64,000 bases of DNA from Ceratotherium simum simum (lineage: Eukaryota > Chordata > Mammalia > Perissodactyla > Rhinocerotidae). The stretch spans positions 4,712,987 through 4,776,986 of the forward strand of contig NW_004454261.1 of assembly GCF_000283155.1 (NCBI RefSeq), written 5' to 3'. Numbering within the stretch: position 1 is the first letter of the stretch; every line of letters starts with the position of its first letter. A model generated the notes under the pieces. That model did not search any database. It was not told the origin of the DNA and saw nothing but the letters and a program-made list of their open reading frames with translations. Positions 45,501 to 57,500 of the stretch are shown piece after piece. The position numbers and the translations under genes are program-made.

Positions 45501-48500
45501 AAGAAGGAACACCCGCTGTGTGGTCTGCGCTGAGGGCCGCAGCCAGAAAACCCCCACTCTGTGGTCTGCGCTGAGGGCCACGGCCACGAGCCCCCCCACT
45601 CCCTGGTCTGTGTGAAGGGCCACGGCCAAGAAACCCCCCTGCTCCGTGGTCTGTGTCAAGGGCCTTGTCCAGTAGGAGCAGGGTGTGGGCATCTCGGGAG
45701 GGTCTCTGCAGGGAAGTTGAGGCACCAGGAACCAGGGACAAGAAGGTGGGGTGGTTTGGAGGCCGCCAGCTGCCCCGCAGCCAGATTCTCAGAGAGGGGA
45801 CCCTGCCGTAAGCCTAGGTCAGGGTCCGGCCTCGGGAGAGGGCTCCGGCCCTCCTGACCGTGGTCAGGGGCGGCGTGCTGGCTCAGGCCGGTGGGCCCAC
45901 CCTGGGCAGCCGGCCCCACAATGGTGGGCTCACAGAGCCGAGCTCCCTGTGGGCCGTGTGAGCGTCCCGGGGCCCCCACAGCACCACACACCGGGTGGCT
46001 TAAAACCACAGAGAGTTATCCCTCATGGTTGTGAGGCCAGAAGTCTGAGGTCAAGGTGTCACAGGGCTGCGCTCCCTCCGGAGGCCCGGGGAGGGCCCTT
46101 CCTTCTTCTTCCAGCTCCGGGGCTCCCGGCGTCCTGGGCTTGTGGCCACATCACCCCCATCCCTCCCCTGTTGTCACACGGCCTCCTGTCTGTGTCCAAA
46201 TGTCCCTCTTCTTATAAGGACACCAGCGATCGCAGTAGGGCTGCCCCACTCCAGTAAGACGTCATCTTAATGCACCACATCTGCAAAACCCCATTTCCAA
46301 ACGAGGTGCCAGGGGTCCGGCCTTGAATGTGTTACTTTGGGGGACACAGTTCAGGCTTTAACCGGAACGTTCTAGCAGCAAGGTGCGCCCGAGGGGCTGT
46401 GCAGTGCCCTCCCTGCCTGTGTGCCCAGTGCGCTGCCCACCCCTCCCCCGGCCTCAGTTTCCTTTGCTGTAACTCGGGGATGGACAGGCTGGCTCTGCCG
46501 GCCCGGCCAGCGTGTGCGTGGAGGATGGGTCATGGGATGCGGGAGAGACAGGCCGAGGCAGGTGGGGAAGGCAGCGCTGAGAGCCCAGAGCAGACCCCGG
46601 GGGCTCAGGAAACCTGGGGCAGCTGGGCCGCGCGGGGTGAGCAAGGTGGCCGGGTGCCCGGTGGTGAGGACCCCTGTGCGGGGACCCCTCCTTGTCCTCA
46701 GACCCCAGCCACGCACCAGCCTCCCTGTCTCCTCAGGGCCACCTTGCCAGTCGGCCAACCCTCTGGTGATGATATACGGGGGACAGACAGTCAAAGTTTA
46801 GAAACTTTGCTGGCAACTTGACAAATTTTATGCTACTTAAATCTAATGATAAAAAGTTTGTGCTTTGTATGTCTTTGCGTTTCAGTTTTCTAGTAATTCT
46901 TTTTAAAATTGAGACTGAATTTGCATACCTTAGAATTCAGCCTTTTAGATTTTTTTTTTATTTTATTTTTCCCCCCAAAGCCCCAGCAGATAGTTGTATG
47001 TCATAGCTGCACGTCCTTCTAGTTGCGGCATGTGGGACTCGGCCTCAGGATGGACGGAGAAGTGGTGCCTCGATGCGCACCCGGGATCCGAACCCGGGCC
47101 GCCAGCATTGCAGCGCGCGCACTTAACCACCAAGCCACAGGGCCGGCCCAAAAATTCAGCCTTTTAGATTATATTCAGGGTTGTGCAACTATCACCTTTA
47201 TGTAATTCTAGAACATTCCATCTCCCCAAAAAGAAACCCCGTCCCCATCAGCAGTCACTCACCTATCCCCGACCCCAGCCCCTGACGACCACGAACCCAC
47301 TTTCTGTCTGCGGGACTGCCTGTTCTGGACATTTCACATAGGTGGAATCACACACCGTGTGTCCTTCTGTGTCTCATTCTCTCACTGAGCATCGTGTGTT
47401 CAAGGTTCATCCACGGTGTGGCTGTGTCAGGGCTTCACTCCTCTTCATGGCCGCATCATATTCCAGTGTGTGGATGGACGCGCTGTGTGGGTCCATTCAT
47501 CTGTGGATAGACACTCGGGTTGTGTCCCCTTTTGGCCGTTGCGAGTCGTGCCTCTGTGGACACGTGTGCAGGTCTCTGTGGACATGTGTGCAGGTCTATG
47601 TGGACACGTGTGCAGGTCTGTGGACACATGTGCATTTCCCTCGGGCACGGGCCTGGGAGTGGAGTTGCAGGGTCATGTGGTGACTTTAGCTTCCTGAGGA
47701 CCTGCTGACTGTCCCCAGAGAGGCTGCCTGCTCCCCGTCCCCACTGTGGTGTGGGGCCCTGAGTCCCCACCTCCTCACTCCTCTGACCCTGGTGACCGGG
47801 TCTGAGCCCGGCTGCTCGGCCGGTGTGGACTGGGGTCGGGCTGGATTCCGTGTGTGTCTCCCTGTTGCTCACGTGCTGTCTGTCACGGACGTACCGGCCC
47901 AGCCCCAGCGGCGTGTTCAGCAGCTGTTTGCTCCATTGTCGGGGTTCTGTGGGTGGGGACAGGGTGGGATCTGCCACAGTGGCCTCATTGTGTCTGCAGC
48001 GTCGGACCCTGTGACCATGCATTCTCCCTGGCCCGACATGTGCCGCATGTGCCCACAACTGCCGAGCAGGCGGCCGGGGGCTCCCCTGCCAGCCCCTCCT
48101 CTCAGCTGTGTGAGGGCTCCCCAACACCAGAACCGTCCTTGAAGGCGGGTGTTCTTTGAACAGCAGTCATTTCCCGAGGGCTGGGGTGTCTGTGCCACAC
48201 CCACCAGCCCTGCCTGTGATCCACCCTCTGTGCTGGGCTGAGGGCTGTGGGGCAGGCTGGGAGGGGAGAATGGGGACTTCAGGGACGCAGGCCCCTTGGC
48301 GAGGCTCCAGGAGAAGGACGAGGTTAGGGGCCTGGGTCCCCGGGAGGAGGCCCTCCAGGTGGCTGCACAGCATGGGCAAAGGTCCTGGGCTGAGCATGGG
48401 AGGCTGGTGATGGCCTTGGGTCCAGGTTGAGGAGCTGCGGGCTGGGCCTGGGGGCCATGAGAGGCAGAGAGGTGGGCCTCTGTTTCCTCCCTGTGACGCA

Positions 48501-51500
48501 GGGGCCTGTGCCCCTTAGAGTCACGGCTGTGGGCACTCGGGGAGCAGCAGTGGGTCCCTGCCAGGCCAGCTGGCGAGGGGGCGGGTGAAGCAGAACCCAG
48601 CGTACCCGCAGTCTGGGGAAACCGAGGCCAGGGCCGGGAGGAGCCTGCCTGGGCATCCCGCCCCCACCCCGAGCGTCCACAGGGGCCTGGCCACAGCAGA
48701 CTGGGCGCCCGGGGCCGGGTGCCTGGGGCCGGCAGGGTGCGCCCCACGGGCGGGCGGGCCCCGCGTTGTTGACAGCCATCTGTGGCTAGATTCCGCCCCG
48801 TACAGTAATTCTCCGCGCTCTGCCAGTAATCGCCCTGACTTACCAGGCAGGCATCATTTCCTGAAAGTCAGCCGGCCTGAGGGGAAGTCGGCGTGGTGAC
48901 TAAACCAACATGTAAATGCAGCCGGGCTGAGAGCGAGCGCTTCCGCCGGCTGCCCGCGGTCATGCGGGAGCCGCTCCCGCCGCCAGCCAGGGGCCCCCGC
49001 GGCGGCCGCGCCATGTCCCAGCTGCGCTTCTGGCTGCAGTTCGCAGCTCTCAACAAGGTAACGTGCGGGCTGCTCCAGCTCCGGCTCCTGGGCCAGGGAG
49101 GGCGCGCTGGCGGGCGGGACCCCGGCCCCCTCCCACCCACACCACCTACGGAAATGCCAGGACCCGCCGGGCTGGGGAGCCCCCTGCCCTGCGCCCCGCT
49201 CCTCTCCAGCCTGCTTTTTGGCAGCAAGAGTGATGTGGGGACTCGGGGCTTGTGGGACGGCCTGGGAGGGCGGCCTCAAAACGAAAGTGCTTGTTGTGGC
49301 GGGAGGGGCCCGCCACGCACGCCCCCCCCCCCACCGCCACGTCCCTGCCCCGTGACCGGGAGCATCTGAACTTGAGTGTCTCGTGGGCTCCCTGTGTCCT
49401 CGGAGTCTCGTGCGAGCCCAGGTGGGCGCGTTTGAGGTTGGCTCTGGTTGGACAGGTGGGAACAGGTCCCCTTCCCTCCGCGGGCTCCCCACGGATCCAG
49501 GCGGGCGTCCACCCGCTGCCTGCCCTGGGCAAGAGAGAGAGAACCTGTCTGTCAGGGTTTCTGGGGTCGGCTTCCCAGGCTGGGACATGGCACTGTGCAG
49601 GTAAAGCCCCTACGGGGGAGGCCCAGAGCCAGCTCCAAGGCAGGGGACCGTCCATCCCGCTGGGCTGAGGCCTCGGGGGCTCTGCTTGCTTAGCTCTATG
49701 GGGTCCTGCCAGCTCCTCGCCTGGCCCAGGGAGCCCCGAAACGCTGGGGATATGATCACAGTGGCAGGTGACACCATGCCCTCCTGGTCCCCCAGAACTG
49801 TCGGGTGACCAGCCAGCTCCGTCCCCACTCGGGGGCTGCATGGAAGGAGCCGGGTGTGGGCCTGTGGTCCTGGGAGGAGGTGCTCAGGGTGGGGGCCCAG
49901 GGAGGGCGATTCTGAGCCGGGGGCATCTTGGAGGGCTGCTGGTGGCTGCAGGGTGTCAGATCGCCACACTGGCGGCCCACTCCCACAGGGGGTGAGCTGG
50001 GACGGGCCCCTCGGAGCCCCACCTCCCCATGACACCTGGGACCCTGTGCAGCCCCGCCTCCTCTCAATTCTGATTCTGATGGCCGGTGGTCGGGGCGTCT
50101 GGTGGGGGTTGGCATCCGTGGCCGGGGAGAGAGCTCCTGCCTGTTACATGGACTGTTTCAGAGCAGTTTTAGATTCACAGGAAAGTCGTGAGGATCGTTC
50201 CGAGTCCCCTGTGCTCACCCCTCACATTAGTGCCGACGTCCTCACAGCTGCTGGGGTTGGGGGCCGGGGTGGGGGGTGCATTTTATGAACCAGAGTCCGC
50301 ACTTTCCTCCGATTCCTCAGTGCACCTGGTGTCCTCTGTCCCAGGACCCCATTCAGACGTCATGGCTCCTTGGCCCCTCTGGGCGGGGATGGTCTCTGCC
50401 ACGGTCCTCGGGTCCTCGTGAGGGCGCCCGGGGCCATCGTGAGCAGGACCAGGCAGGAGCCGGCAGGACGCACCTCTGCTGGGGCTCGTCTCCTGTTTTC
50501 TCAGGATCGCGCTGAGAGTGATGGGTTATCGGGGGGAAGACCTCTGAGGAGACGTGGCCTGTCATCGCGCCACATCAGGGTCCCTGCTGTCCACGCGGCT
50601 TCTCCCTGCTGACGGGGATCCTGACCTCCTGGTGGAGGGGGGCTGCTCGGGCCCTGCATTGGAGGGTCCCTGCCCCTCCACACTGTCCTCGGGAAGGGCT
50701 GCTGTGCGCAGCCCTCGCAGAGCGGTGGTGTCCCCCTGGGCGCACCGCCTTTTGCCGGCCCTTCTCCCCTCATCAGGGCTGGCCTGCCCACAGTGACCGT
50801 GTGGCCCTTGGGAAGCAGGGCCGTTGACTTGATGGCCCTGGGGCTGTCGTCACTCTGACTGGGCTTGGGTAGTGCCCGCCCAGAAGGCCACACCAGATGT
50901 GGCCCCAGAGAGATTCTACAAACACACGCGGCCACCTCCCCTGTACCCAGACCACTCCCCGGCCCGCCTGCAGGGGTCTCTGGGGGTCTCTGCCCTGTCA
51001 CTTCACGGGGACCGGGTGGCCAGCTTCTGCAGTCCAGCCTTCCCTGGCATCGTCTGCCGTACTCGGGCCGGCCTACCTTGGACCCCAGCTGCCCGGGGAT
51101 GGGGTGGAGCCCAGAAGAGGTCCCGGAGGGCAGAGAGCAAGCCTCGGGGTCAGCAGGGCCGGACCCGCCCACCACTGCCTCAGTTTCCCCCCCAGATGGC
51201 TGCTCTGGCCTGTAGAGTCACCAGGCTCTCGTGAGGGTGCCAGGCGCCCCAGGGAGCATTGAGGTGCCCCTTCCGCTCCTGGGCTGGGGTTGCCTCTTGC
51301 CTCTGTCCCGGAGCTTGGAGTCGGGGCTTCATCAACCTTCCCAGGCCCCTGTGCCCGAGCCTGTCCTGCCCGCCAACATCTGCCTCCCCATTGGGCAGCC
51401 GCAGGCCCCGCCTCCTCACCTGGACTTGCCCGGGACACCGCCAGGTCCTACTGGCTGGAGATGGTGGTGGGGAGGGTGGGGTCTGCCCCCTGGGGGTCCA

Positions 51501-54500
51501 GGCGGATGCAGCCAGGGGGCAGAGGCGAGGAGAGGCCTGGTGGTCAGAGCTCTCTCCTTGCACGCTGTGGAAGCGAGTGGCCGTCCCCTCAACTCCCCAT
51601 GTGCCGTTGGTCATGGGGGGGTCTTTCCCACATGGCCTCTGACCCCCGGTCAGCACTAGGACCGATCCCATCCCGCAGATGGGCAGACTGAGGCCCCCCC
51701 GTCCCGCTATCCCCAGGGAGGCTGCTGGGTGGACCCTGGCCCCATCCCCGGGTGCGCTGGCGTCTGAGCACGGAGCCTTAGGAAGCCAGATGGTGTCACC
51801 TGGAGAGGCCCCACCCCAGGGAGTAGGGATCTGATTCTGACAGAGATCGATGGGAGGGGGGCCCCAGGAACATGGGGACATGGGGCAGGCCTGGCGCAGG
51901 CCGACCCTGGGGGCCTGTTCTCAGTGACCTGCCTTCTGCCCCCAGAAGCCAGCTCAGCTGTGGCCTCGAAGCCCGAGCTGGGCACATCGGGGCGGGCTTA
52001 GGGCCCAGGCGTCCCCTTCCTCCCCAGAGTCCCCTGATCTGAGACCCCTGCCGGTCAGCCCCCGCCATCCTCCCGGCCTTTCCCTGCTGGCTAGTGGGAC
52101 ACGTGCACCCGGCATTGCAGCTGCCCGGCCACGACTGCGAACAGCCCCAACAGGCAGAGACGTGTAAACAGTGCTCGGGATCTGGGGGTTCCCGAGGGCG
52201 GCTCTCCCCGGCTTCTCCGTGTAGCCTCGGCCATCCCCACCGGCCCCCACCCTGCTCGGGAAATGTGCCACCGAGTGACCTGAAATGTGTCAGGGCCACA
52301 TGTCAGCTGACCCTGCCCTCTGCAGCCACGGTGGGCAGGCCAGGAGGGCCTGGGGGCCCCCTCCCTCTGGGGGTGGTCCCTCCCTGTGGGGGTCGGCTGA
52401 GGGCTGCTCCCCCACCCCCTGATCTGGTCCTGGAGGGGCTCAGGGAGGCGGACGGGCCTGCGCCCTCCCCAGCTCCGGGGCGCTCAGGGTCCCTGTCTGC
52501 AAAGCGGGCACCCCAACCCAGTGGGGCGCTGTGGGGTCTCTGGTGGGGGGCTCACTCCCCACTGGTCCAGGAACCCTGAGGGGCTGGTCCCCGCCTGTCC
52601 CCATGTCTAGCGCAGAATGGGCACACACAGGCCCGCTGTGCCTGTGACCAGAAGGGAGGGCAGCTCGGGGACCCCCTGGCTTTGCTCCTGCATCCTGACA
52701 TCCCTCCACTAGGCCACTTCCTCCACTGGAAGGGCCAAGGGTGGCATGGGGCGCCTGGCACCTTCTCCTGGTGCTGCCTATGTGGGGGCTCCCTTGTCAC
52801 TCCTGCTCGCTTCTTTCCTTTATTTATTAAACACCTTTATTGACATACAGTTTACATACCGTACAGCTCACCCATTTAAAGCACATACTTCAGTGTTCTG
52901 GGTACATTCACAGAGTCGTGCATCCACCACCTCTGTCCAATTCCAGAACATTCCATCACCGCAAAAGAACCCCATCCCCATCAGCAGTCACTTCCTATCC
53001 CTCTTCCCCAGCCCCTGGCAACCAGGAACCCACTTTCTGTCTGGATGTCCTGTTCTGGACATTTCACATCAATGGAATCACACACCACGTGTCCCTCTGT
53101 GTCTGGTTCTCTCACTGAGCATCGTGTGTTCAAGGTCCATCCGCGGTGTGGCTGTGTCAGGGCTTCACTCCTTTTCATGGCTGCATCATATTCCAGTGTG
53201 TGGGTGCACCCCTGCACCTGTCCCTGTGTGGGTGGACCCCGTGCACCTGTCCGTGTGTGGGTGGATGCCTGATGCACCTGTCCCTGTGTGGATGGATGCC
53301 TGGTGCACCTGCCCGTGCGTGGGTGGACGCCAAGCACCTGTCCCTGTTGTGGTGGATGCCCTGCACCCCTGTTCCCGTGTGGGTGGATGCCGTGCCCCTG
53401 CCCGTGCGTGGGTGGTTGCCTGGTGCACCTGCCCTGTGTGGGTGGACACTCTCCATGCACCTGCCCGTGCGTGGGTGGTTGCCCGGTGCACCTGCCCTGT
53501 GTGGGTGGACACACTCCATGCACCTGCCCGTGCGTGGGTGGACGCCCCGTGCGCCTGTCCCCGTGCGTGGGTGGACGCCGTGCGCCTGCCCGTGCAATGG
53601 TGGACACCCTGTGCACCTGTCTGTGTGTGGGTCGACACCCCTGTGCACCTGTCCGCGCGTGGGTGGATGCCATGCACCTGCCCGTGCGTGACTGGAGCCC
53701 GGTGCCCTGTCCATGTGTGGGTGGACCCCGTGCACCTGCCCGTGCGTGGCTGGAGCCCGGTGCCCCGTCCATGTGTGGGTGGACCCCGTGCACCTGCCCG
53801 TGCGTGACTGGACTCCCCGTGTCCCGTCCATGTGTGGGTGGACCTCCTGCACCTGTTTGCGCGTGGGTGGACGCCCCGTGCACCTGTCCACATGTGGGTG
53901 GATGCCCCGTGCACCTGTCCACATGTGGGTGGACGCCCCGTGCACCTGTCCACATGTGGGTGGACGCTCTGTGCACCTGTCCGGTGGCCCCTCACCAGCC
54001 TGTCTTGCAGGACTCCTCGTTCCTTGACGACCTCTCCAATGCCTCCATCTTCTCCTCGTCCGTGGACTCCCTCTCAGACATCGCCGACACCCCTGACTTC
54101 CTGCCCGCTGACAGCCTCAGCCAGGTGCCCACCATCTGGGACGTGAGCACCGGCCCCTCTGCCCACGACAAGGTCAGTGCCCCTCGGTTTCTGTGCCGTC
54201 AGCTGTCCGCAGCCCTGTCCCTGGGCTGGGGCAGGTCTGGGCTGTTCACAGATGCAGACCAGGTTGTGGGTCGAGGGTCCTCATGAAAGGTCTTCTCAGT
54301 GCCGCGGGTGGCTGGACCTCCATGCCCTGCCGTGTGTGGGGCCCTGGCTGTCCCCTGCTCTGCTGGGTCTACCAGGAGGTGAGGGAAAAGCCATTTCCAA
54401 TGTTGGTTCTCCTTCTGGTGATTCTGCTCCCAGAGGACACTGGGCGATGTCTGAGGACATTTGAGGGGTGCTGGTGTCAAGTGGGTGGGGCCCAGGATGC

Positions 54501-57500
54501 TGCTCACACCCCGCAGCGCAAGGACAGCCGTCACAGAGAATGACCCGGCTCTGAACATCCACAGGCTGAGGGGCGATCCTGGGCTAGAGGAGCATGAGGT
54601 TACGTGATGGGACGGAGCTGGTGGGCAGGGAGGGGTCCCCCGGAGAGGCAGTTTCGGGCTGAGGGCTGGAGGAGGAGGCATCAGCCGGGTCAGAGGCAGA
54701 AGCAAGTCCGATGGGCTCCGGGGTCAGCGGTGGGCTGAGTGCCTGGCCGGGTGGGAGCCCAGAGGGTGAGGTTGGCAGAATCGGGCCCCGGGTCAAGGCG
54801 GGGTTGGACCTGTTTCTCAGCGCAACGGGCAGCTCGTGGCCAGCTTTCTGCAGCGGCTAAAGCCCTGGGGTTGGCGTCCGTGCAGCTCCTCCTGCAGGAC
54901 GTGAACGGCGGAGGTACTGGGGTGAGGGGGGTCCCAGGTGCGCCATGCCGACATTCCAGTGTCTTCCCAGGACTGCGCAGTGGGGGTATCTGGTGAGGGC
55001 AGCAGGGCTCACACCATCCAGGCCTTTCCCACTGCTGGGAGAGGGGGGTGATCTCTTCCATCCAGCAGCTGGACGTAGCCCACACACTAGTGGACGCTGA
55101 TGGGCACACCCTGCCCGGTCACCTTGAGGGACCACAGGAAGCCCACAGGAAGGGTCTGTGACTGGACAGCAGGACACACGGGCCTGGGAGGTGTGGAGCT
55201 GGCGGGGGTGGGAGGTGCCAGGGGCAGCCTGTGCGGTCCCCGCCCTTGGCAGCCTCAGTGGGCGACCCAGGCCCATCCCCGTGCCCGGGCGCAGGGGCGC
55301 AGCGGGACAGGGCGCTGCCTGCCTCCAGGGCCCCCCCCACCAGCTCCAGTTCCTCGTGGTGAACGAGAGGCCCGTGCGGCAGGAGGGCATCTGAAACCCA
55401 ACGCTGCCCGCCTGCCGGCCGCCAGGAACCCTGACTCAGCCTTCCAGGAACCCGGCCTCTTTGTTTGTTTGTTTTTGTTAATTTAAAAACAAAAAGGGAG
55501 AGGGAACTGAGTGCAGGTTGCTGGCCTCCCGGTACCTCGCTTCCCTTTTATTTTCTCTCTGAGACAACTGGCGTGTTCTTCACCTTAGAAACAGCGGGAG
55601 TCGTGGGAGTTGAGTTGGTCGTCACGTCACCGACCCCCCCCGGGGACCTTGTTGCCCCGAGACCGTCCCTGACACATGTGCTCGGGCGCGGCCCTCACGA
55701 TCCTCGGTCTTGGGACGGTGGGGTCCATGTGCGGACAGGGTCTGGAAGGGATTTCTCCATTGCTATTGTGGGTCTCACGGTGGGGTTTTTTAAGATGGCC
55801 CCACGTGTTACTTTCACGATTTTTATTCATGAGGAGCAAGTATGTTTTGGAATTGCACAGGCCCTGGGGGGCAGGTTGAGGGCCAGGATGTGACTCGGTC
55901 TGCTGAGGTTTGGGTCTCGTGTCCCGGCCCGTCTATGGGCTCTGGATGCCGTGTCGATTCTGAGACCCCCGGTAGGCCTCGTCCCCCATGGCTGAGGGAC
56001 TCCGCCTAGGCACCTGGCTCTGGCCGCCCCGTTTCCATCCCCCTAGACGAGACTCTCGGGCTATCAGTCTCCCCAGGGCCAGACTGTGGTCTGGGACATG
56101 TCCCTGCTCTGGTCATCTGTGCGACAGGGGGTTCCAGCCAATTCACCCTGCAGAGGAGCCACCACCCCTGGGGGCTCCTATGCACTGGGGGCAGGAGGAA
56201 ACACAGGGACTGCCCCTCGGCCCTGTATGCTGCATGAATCGGGCCGCATGTCAGCGCGGGACGAGGCGTGGTCACCACCCTGTCAGGCTCACAGGGCCCA
56301 GGCCCACCTGCCTGCCCCTGAGACAGTCCTGCTGGCTCTCGTCCCACCCCCGAGGGACCCAACATGCTCCCCAGTGCATGAAACCTGGCACACAGTGGGT
56401 CTCGCCACCAGTCTCTGAGGAGGCCTGTCCTGGGCCTGGACCTTGAAGGGAAGGGGCCTGTCATTCATCAGAACCGGCCAGCCCTGGACGAGGGCAAGAG
56501 GACGGCATGGAGAGCCCCCCGGAGGCTGGGCCGGGTCCATCGAGGTGCTTCTTCCTCCCGTCTGGCCTCTGGACTGACGGCCTGTCTCCCCTCCCTCTCC
56601 CCTCCAGCTGTTCCTGCCCAGTGGGTCATTTACGGGCTTCCAGGACCCTGTGCCCTCCCTCCCCAGCACCCCACTCCTCATCAGCTACCAGGTGAGCTGG
56701 GCCCCTTCCCCAGCCCTGCCTGCTCCTCCTGGGGACTAGGGACGGCCACTCACACTCAGGCACTTGCCCTGTCCTGGGTCCTGGGCTGCCCGTTTCACAG
56801 ATGGGGAGACTGAGACCCCACCACCCCCGTCACTGGGCTGGCTGGTGGGCCAGGCCCCTGCCCCTTGGCGGGAGGGTGGCTGTGCTGGGGGGGACAGGAC
56901 CGTCCCCGGCATGACGGCTCGGCCTTCAGTCTCAGAGTCAGCCCGAGGAGGAGGATGAGGCCGAGGAGGACGAGGCGGAGGAGCTGGGCCACACGGAGAC
57001 CTACGCTGACTATGTGCCCTCCAAGTGTGAGTGTGCCCTGTGGGAGGAGCCCCCAGTGCCCACCACCTGACCACACTGCCCCACTGGGCCTGGGGCGCTG
57101 GGTTCCAGGTCGCAAGCAGGGAAGGCAGGCATGGGAGCTGTGGGCAGGCAGGGGGTGGTTCTGCAATCCTGGCGGTAATCCACGCCTGGAACAAACCAGA
57201 GTGTGTGAAAGTAAGGCCGCCCCCTGTCCCCCAGCGAGGATTTCAGGGGTCTGCCTCCATCCTTTGTGCCAAGCGCGGATGGGCCCCCTCCCCCTTCTGA
57301 GGGCAGCCCCGCCGGAGCTGACCCTGAGACCCCGGCCACGCCCCCTACGCGCCCCTGGTCTGCCCCTCCACCACGCCCCCGTCTGCCCCTGGCCACACCC
57401 CCAACCGGGCCTGGACCACGCCCCTGATCCACCTGCGGCTACGCTCTCGCTCGCTCTCGGCCTGCCCGTGGCCTGCCCGTGACCTGCCCTGGGCCACGCC

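Larger units (their letters stand above)
46886..47700 (-). repeat. L1M 3' end, split by a SINE
   Basis: TTTTTAAAATTGAGACTGAA on the left and, after the SINE, 'GGTTGTGCAACTATCACCTT', 'CTTTCTGTCTGCGGGACTGC', 'GTTCATCCACGGTGTGGCTG' on the right. The ERE at 46952-47152 inserted into it. Confidence 0.85.

Noticed and set aside
48860..48880. Possible STAT site TTTCCTGAAAG near the alternative exon
   Set aside because: The half-sites are spaced by two bases where STAT3 sites normally have three, so I do not call it despite SBNO2 being a known STAT3 target.
52746..53807. A 353-codon open frame on the + strand (and similar ones on the minus strand)
   Set aside because: It is carried by the 29-32 bp minisatellite, whose unit has no stop in any frame. 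The amino-acid sequence is repetitive Cys/Trp/Val/Gly and resembles no family.
53206..53985. Regularly spaced repeats resembling a CRISPR array
   Set aside because: The repeats are contiguous with no unique spacers, and the context is a mammalian intron.
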